A stretch of 64,000 nucleotides of DNA from Ampullaceana balthica. Lineage: Eukaryota; Mollusca; Gastropoda; Lymnaeidae. Under the pieces are notes generated by a model. The model worked only from the letters and a program-made list of their open reading frames with translations, was not told the origin of the DNA and made no database searches. The DNA lies in the NCBI GenBank assembly GCA_944989445.1, contig CALYLW010000061.1, positions 62,001 through 126,000 of the forward strand, read 5' to 3'. Both the position numbers and the translations under genes were made by a program. Shown piece by piece: positions 57,954-64,000 of this stretch (its first letter is position 1; each line of letters opens with the position of its first letter).

Positions 57954-58984
57954 AATGTACTGGTAAGTATGGTAAGAAAAGTTAATTCATGGGAGCAATC
58001 ACTTCCTCAGAAATAGACAGTCCTATGGAAAAACGTGATGAGAATCAACACAGAGTCTGTAATATTTAGATTTTTGGAAGACCCACCAATATTCACATTG
58101 ATTAAAAGAGTCAGACCACCATTGGAATATCACATTGACAGGATGCAAGTCTGTAGAGAAGCTAATTAATTTAGAAACCTAGGGGCAGGCGGAATGAGCA
58201 CCGGCCAATCAAGGCTAAGGTATATGATTATCAGCTTGGACAGGGCTGACAGTGGAGACGGACGGTCGCAGAAAAGTCTGAATTGAAGTGTGGGCCGGAG
58301 GGTGGAGATGAAAGGTCAAAGAGAAGTGTGAAAAGAAGTATGGGGCTGAGTGCGGATGAAAGGTCACATAAAAGATTGAGTGGAAGAATAAGTCTGAGCG
58401 TGTAGACAGAAAGTCACAAAAATGTCTGTGTGAAAGAATAGCTGGTGCGGAGGCCATGGACTTACACGGGGCTATAGGAAAAAACAATGATGATGAAAAG
58501 ATAAATATTTGTTAGTTAAAAAAAAATTTTGTGGGCCTTCTAGTACCGGTAAAAGCAAAGAGAGCGGTGCCCCCTTTTTTATGGTACTTTTGCCGCCATC
58601 TTTGTTGTCAACACGTGACAAAGATGGCGGCAAAAGTAGTGCATAAAAATGATTAAAAATGGGGTTCGGTTAGAGAGGAAAAAATGTGAAAAAAGTTCAA
58701 TAAAAATTGTAAAAAAATTAAAGATATGAATGAAAGCCCAACGATAACGAAAATTAACATTGTTACTCACATTCTATACTCGCTCATTTCGTAAATGGTG
58801 AGGATAACAATCGGGCGGTAAATTCGGCATTCGTCACCAAGAATTTTTCACAAAAATTAATCAAATCAAACTTACCGCGGCTGTGCAACTCGGAGTTGGA
58901 AAGACCGGATGTGATATTACGTCCTCTAATCAACCATGACAACGTCATTAAAAAATAGTGCAAACTTTATTTTTTAATTAATAA
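57954..58984. other. Intergenic or intronic, contains YY1-type hairpin
   Basis: Short imperfect repeats of 'aagtgtg..gaaggtca' type at 58255-58450. A 20-bp perfect hairpin lies at 58586-58637. The stretch 58765-58950 is GC-richer, with splice-donor-like GTAAGT/GTGAGT on the - strand and an ETS-type CATCCGG; it could be the 5' end of the - strand gene below 57286. Not proven. Confidence 0.3.
58586..58637. repeat. Perfect inverted repeat of YY1-type sites
   Basis: ACTTTTGCCGCCATCTTTGT (58586-58605) and its exact reverse complement (58618-58637) flank a 12-base loop that includes CACGTG (58612-58617). Each arm contains AAGATGGCGGC, the recognised core of YY1-binding sites. Confidence 0.85.
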
Positions 58985-59935
58985 TTATACAACAAAACCT
59001 AACCCTAATCCTATCCCTAAACCTATCTCTAAACCTATCTCTAAACCTATCCCTAAACCTATCCCTAAACCTATCTCTAAACCTATCTCTAAACCTATCC
59101 CTAAACCTATCCCTACACCTATCCCTAAGCCTATCCCTAAGCCTGAAACTATCCCTAAACCTATTCCTAAACCCATCCCTAACGCTAACCCTAAACCTAT
59201 CCCTAAACCTAACCCTAACCCTAAACCTATCCCAGGCTCTAAACCTATCCATAAACCCATCCCTAACCATAAACCTATCCCTAAACCTATCCCTTAACCT
59301 ATCCCTAAACCTAAACCTATCCCTAAACCTATTTCTAAAACCTATCCCTAAACCTATCACTAAACCTAACCCTATCCCTAAACCTATCCCTAAGCCTAAA
59401 CATATCCCTAAACCTATCCCTAAACCTATCCCTAACCCTAAGCCTATCCCTAACCCTAAACCTATCCCTAAACCTATGCCTAAACCTCTCCCTAACCCTA
59501 TCCCTAAACCTATCCCTAACCCTAACCCTAAACCTATCCCTAAACCTATCCCTAACCCTAAAACTATCCCTAACCCTAAACCTATCCCTAACCCTAAACC
59601 TATCCCTAACCCTAAACATATCCCTAACTCTAAACATATCCCTAACACTATCCCTTACCCTAACCATATCCCTAAACCTATTCCTAAACCCATCCCTAAC
59701 CCTAAACCTATCCCTAAACCTATCCCTAAACTTAAACCTATCCCTAACCCTATCCCTAACCCTATTCCTAACCCTAAACCTAGCCCTAACCCTAAACTTA
59801 TCCCTAATCCTAACCCTAAACATATCCCTAAACCTATCCCTAAACCTATCCCTAAACCTATCCCTAAACCTATCCCTAAACATATCCCTAAACCTATCCC
59901 TAACACTATCCCTAAACCTATCCCTAACACCTAAC
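58985..59935. repeat. Telomere-like tract (CCCTAA/CCTAAACCTATC)
   Basis: About 950 bases of C-rich repeats on the + strand built from CCCTAA hexamers and a 12-mer CCTAAACCTATC, in irregular mixture. True telomeric hexamers (CCCTAACCCTAA) occur in short runs only. Long frames on both strands (for example 224 residues at 58974-59648) follow from the 6- and 12-base units and are not genes. Confidence 0.95.
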
Positions 59936-60774
59936 ACGTAAAACATATAGCCAAACATAAAAACACATTAATAAAATGTATCGATAAAAATAATTACACT
60001 TATTTCCTCTATATAAATTATTGTCGGAAGAATACAATGTTCTCTTCCCTTCCTCAATGTAAATTATAGTCGTATGAATACATTAATATTCCATTCCCGG
60101 AAGTACGCCACGCTCTGCCATATCAACAATGTAAATAGATGAGAGCACCGTAATCTTTGCTTTAGCCCTAGTACCAAACACAATGACATAATTTCAGATA
60201 GTGTTAACTCATATTTAATTAAAAACTTTATTGTATTAGTTACTAATTAAAGTATCATTCAAAGTAAAGACGATGTCATAACTGTTTACGTCTATGTTAC
60301 ATATAAAAATAAGAATCGCATTGTACGGGTAGAATCAAGCTAATAGTAACAGACAAGTTTAAATGATTGTAGACCTTCCAGTCGTTATGTGTTGACCTGG
60401 GTGTCGCTAATCAAAAAACTAAACCCTCTAAAATTTTGAATTGCTTCATTTTGTGCGTTTGCCTGACCTCTCCCTCATGACAATCAGGATGTTTTGGTCC
60501 TGACGCTTTCGGCACCAGTGCTTAACCGCGTAGTTATTAATCTTTAAAAAAAAATGTATTTCAACTTTGAATGCGCTGTAGCTATGCTAAAACGCGTTTT
60601 CGTGCATGTATTAAGGATACGAATCAATGCTTTGATCATTGCGGTTCCTATAAATGTTGAGTGTTTCCCAATACACCAATACATCTACGAAAAATATACT
60701 TTTCAGGGTTGCTCATAGGGGGGGGGTTTCAGTGACTGAAGGTTGGAGGGTAGGGGAAAATAGGCACAAATGAT
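59936..60774. other. AT-rich intergenic, nothing recognised
   Basis: A G-run lies at 60717-60727. No gene or RNA is supported. Confidence 0.4.
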
Positions 60775-61023
60775 TCAAATAAGGATAAAAACACCTTTCT
60801 TATTCCGTATGCAAGAACAAACACATACAAGTTTTCCTTCTTCCCGTCCGGAATTCGGGCGTGGAATGGGTTGCCTGAAGAATCCAGGAAAACCAACACT
60901 TTATCAACATTTAAATCTCTAATAAAAATGCAGGACTAAACACAAACCATAGATAAGCGTAGGACGCAATAATCTTCTGTATAGAAGGAGCGTCTGTAAA
61001 CAGATAAGATAAGATAAGATAAA
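60775..61023 (+). mobile_element. LINE 3' end with AGATA tail
   Basis: Reads 'TPFLFRMQEQTHTSFPSSRP' type broken coding ('cgtggaatgggttgcctgaa'), then 'aggactaaacacaaaccata', 'gcaataatcttctgtataga', 'aggagcgtctgtaaacagat' and four AAGAT units. Same family as 53527-54262; the tail is the cleanest in the window. Confidence 0.9.
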
Positions 61024-62439
61024 TGTTTTTCGCATCAAATGATAAAATAATATTTTAATGCCTACATTTTATGTTCATTCACATCGAGATTATTAAGGAA
61101 AAATAGTATAGTTATAAATGCATTACACCGTTGTTATACCATAAACACTCCGACATACGCGATAGGTTTGCAAAATTGAATAAATAAACTCGTTTATTAC
61201 CAACTCACTGAATAGCAAAATTAAAATCCCGATCGCTGCACTCAAATAAAAGTGGCACAGTTTTAAGCGCGTCATTAATGTAACATATGAACATTATGAT
61301 AACACTATGCGAATTATCAAAACGTAACATTGGATTTGACTTTTCATGTTTTAAAAAAATATATTTCTAAGATGAGTTTTACACAAGATACACAAACGAA
61401 TCATGTGATTAAGACAATAAATGAGAAACCTTTTTTAATGGCCACATATATATATACTATACTATTTGAAAGAAATATCACAATCCAATTATTCTCTATA
61501 ACTCTTTTATATTCATTGCACATCTTATCTGACCGGGTATTCCCGAAAAATTCAGCTGAAAGGAAGTATCCATTTGTCATCTCACGCTTGGAGAGATCTA
61601 AAGTAAACAGAGCGAAGCTTACCATCAAAGATGAATGAATGCCAAAACAAAATGGCGTTCATTCCGGGGCTCAACACACCAGAGCCTGCTCGTCCAGTAG
61701 AGTGGATGGACTTTGACCAGTTCACGAGGAGTCATGTTTAAATGGAAAACGTGCAACATTTTTTGAGTAAGGATGTCTCGATCTATATGAGGTGGTTACT
61801 ATAAAGACTACTGACAAACAACTAGATTTTGATGTAATTGGTGTGTGATAATGATGGTTATTTACCTAGATCCAGTGAAAGTGAATGTTAATTGTGTTTT
61901 GGTAAATTTACACCTTTCCCATGCATAGTTATGTTAGCTCACCAGACTCACCATATGTCATGTCAACATAAAGAGATGGCTGCCGACTAGATGGAGAGGG
62001 TAAGAAGTGCAGAAGAAAAAATTAAAATGTGGTGAAAATGAAACAATGATATTCGACGAAAAAATAAAAACAAGGAAAACGGTGAAAGAAGATATTAAAA
62101 ATGAACAAAATAAATGATACGCTATAAAAGTCATGTTGTTCAAAATGATCACAATGTTGTTAAATATTGAATAAATAAATATAATAAGATAATTATAAGC
62201 AAAAGTACTAGAAAATTTAAAAAAGTGTAAATTAAAAAATTAATGTAAAAATAAAAAAGTTAACGAAAAGATATTTCTTATTTAAATTAACGAAGTCATC
62301 GGTCAATATTCAACCCCCCCCCCACGCCTCCCCCTACAAAAAAATAAAATAAAAAAAATAAAAAATATAAATAAACAAAAAGTTTCAATGCAATATTCCT
62401 TATTACATAACTCTGCTTAACCTGAAAACACATAAAAAA
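61024..62439. other. AT-rich intergenic, nothing recognised
   Basis: A 102-residue + frame (61330-61638) and a - strand shadow have no recognisable domain. A C-run lies at 62314-62324. No gene is called. Confidence 0.4.
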
Positions 62440-62765
62440 ACAAACCTAACATTAAAACTTATTAAGGAGCCAAACTCAATAAAAAAAAACTAGGTCTGGT
62501 GTATTACCAAACCTAACAGTAAAAACTAAAAAATCTAACATAAAATGAAAACTAATGAACAAACCAAACCTAGCATGAGACCTTATTAACATAACAAACC
62601 TGACATGAAAGCTAACTAATAAACCAAAGCTAGCCTTAAAACTAACTAGGAAACCAACCTTAACCTGAAAAATAAGTAACTAACCAAAACTAATACGATA
62701 CAAACTAAAAAAACTAACCCTAACATTAAAAGTAACTAGCAAACTAACTCTAAACTCTAAACTGG
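62440..62765. repeat. Degenerate ~35-bp tandem array
   Basis: 'aaaccaaacctaacattaaa' and 'actaactaa' words recur about nine times, much diverged. Confidence 0.65.
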
Positions 62766-63262
62766 AAAGTAAATATCTAGCGCTGAAATGACTTTCGAAG
62801 CTAAAACCATCAGAAAATGTCAACGGTGGTCACACTTTCAACACTCTCATAATAGTGGGACATTCGTAAGGTTTAGAACTCACTCACAAGCAACTTTTTT
62901 ATTTACCATAACATAACAGTCGATAATAACTCAGCATCAAAGACTATAAAATGTCAAAAGTGATAAATAGAAAGTTGCCAAATTGACGCAGTTGTCGTGC
63001 AGCCAGCAGATGAGAGTTATGGTTACTTCAAGCTCTCGTTTCATACATTGGCCTAGTTAAATTAATTATATTTTCATTTAATAAATTATTTATAAAATCA
63101 AATTTATTCATCATGTTTTTCAACATTTTTAAAGCGATTTTTTAAGCGATTGAATTTATTTATACTACTTAGTGCACATACATCATTGATAGTGTCAAGG
63201 CCGTACCCAGACTTTTTAAAGTTCGCAAACTTGTCACGAAGGGATTTCATGTTGAGATAGAC
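62766..63262. other. AT-rich intergenic, nothing recognised
   Basis: No gene or repeat is apparent up to the transposon end at 63263. Confidence 0.4.
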
Positions 63263-64000
63263 CAGTGTTGTCCAACTGAAAATCGTTCACGGCACACTAA
63301 ACTGGTATAAAATTTGCGCCGCACACCTCACAAAAAAAAAGAAATCTGTGTTTATTCAAAAGATGTTTCATAATTAATGAGATACTTGAGCGTTTTCTTT
63401 GGAGCAGATGAGCTCAAAACGCGGCTCATTGCTGGATAAGCAAACTCTCATTTCTCTATCATCTGCAGTCTTTCACGTTTGACGTATGCGAGCAGTTGTG
63501 CCTTTCCGCTGATGTCAGTACTTTCATCGATTTGCATTGCCCAGAGCTTTTGGATGTCGTCGGTTTCCGCAAAATGCTCTTTAATTTGATTGTCCAAATC
63601 TGTCGAAATGTCAGCAATCCGACGTCCAATCTTCTGGTGAGACAATGGAATCTTATTTATTTTTTCAACAGCGTCGGGTCCCAACTCCATAGTCTCAACT
63701 GCGATTCATAAAGACGGCAATATGATTGTCTCAGCGTCCAAATGAGATTTCTTTTGTTTGACCAAAAGATTCGCAATTTTATAGCTTGCTAACTGAGCTG
63801 TGACAGGAATTGAGGAACATTTCTTCATTATTTTTTATTGCTGCTCTAAGTTGGACCGAATAGATGCGAAATAACTTTTCGGCTTGTCTTTCAATCCTGG
63901 ATGATTTGAGATCAGATGCCGCTTCAGTTTACTGGGGTTCATGGACTCTTTGGACAATGCCTTGTTACAATTAAGACAAAACGGAAGAGAAGGATCATTT
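63263..64000 (-). mobile_element. hAT element, cut by the window edge
   Basis: The left end reads CAGTGTTGTCCAACTGAAAA, a hAT-style terminus (preceding 8 bases AGATAGAC are the presumed target site). The interior carries a - strand transposase with its N-terminus toward the right edge. The C-terminal dimerisation domain expected near the left end is absent, so the element is internally deleted there. Confidence 0.8.
63448..64000 (-). pseudogene. ZBED-type hAT transposase, N-terminal part
   Basis: From the window edge downward on the - strand: a BED-type finger (CLNC ... KRHLISNH, C-x2-C and H-x4-H), 'GLKDKPKSYFASIRSNLEQ', then 'KKCSSIPVTAQLASYKIANL', 'ELGPDAVEKINKIPLSHQKI', 'RRIADISTDLDNQIKEHF' and 'LWAMQIDESTDISGKAQLL', ending TAA at 63448. 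In-frame stops break it near 63835 (TAA) and 63705 (TGA). Family resemblance is to ZBED5/FAM200-like domesticated and parent hAT transposases. Its start is outside the window. Confidence 0.85.

Noticed and set aside
58974..59958. Overlapping frames of up to 224 residues rich in Gly/Leu/Ile or Arg/Asp/Phe
   Set aside because: They are readings of a telomere-like repeat with 6- and 12-base units, present on both strands.

Overview
This is animal nuclear DNA: AT-rich, intron-bearing, crowded with minisatellites and mobile-element remnants, with no operon-like or prokaryotic organisation. A UNC-4/UNCX homeobox gene, 5'-truncated LINE copies ending in a GATAA-type tail, hAT, Helitron-like and tRNA-derived elements, and isolated gene islands together suggest a lophotrochozoan, most likely a gastropod mollusc. 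The taxon is an inference from general character, not a match to a known sequence.

One gene is reconstructed with confidence. On the + strand, three exons (23361-23763, 25166-25341, 33641-34792) join in frame to a 576-residue UNC-4/UNCX transcription factor. It has a paired-like homeodomain split by an intron between homeodomain residues 46 and 47, the UNCX-type conserved block after it, a basic coiled coil and an EH1 (Groucho-recruiting) motif. Its upstream region (22.2-23.3 kb) is GC-rich, with a GC box, two CCAAT-type sites and G-run tracts. A second, unrecognised gene is supported on the - strand by two exons that splice in frame (57286-57175, then 56714-56282) and encode a Cys-pair-rich product.

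The rest is repeats. Left part (0-23 kb): copies of a 330-510 bp 'box' element, a tRNA-Val-derived composite element, two hAT elements with intact 8-bp target duplications (5039-6559; 12039-14097, which carries a nested 172-bp MITE), several minisatellites and a LINE fragment. Uncx intron 2 (25342-33640) holds a head-to-tail dimer of the box element, Helitron-like termini, a 54-bp satellite, a third hAT element, and a 2.3-kb imperfect palindrome. Right part (35-64 kb): a dense series of minisatellites with 15-50 bp units, including a 1.4-kb array of a 24-bp unit and a 0.95-kb telomere-like CCCTAA/CCTAAACCTATC tract. Between them lie islands of non-repetitive sequence that could be regulatory, LINE tails, a TTA-flanked MITE and a hAT transposase fragment running off the right edge.

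Most long open frames outside the two genes are by-products of satellites whose unit length is a multiple of three, or of three units of a 17-bp repeat. The most unusual signals are the box-element family with its repeated internal box, subterminal inverted repeats and one-sided hairpin; the tRNA module held between duplicated flanks; the intronic palindrome; and a perfect 20-bp hairpin made of two inverted YY1-type sites.
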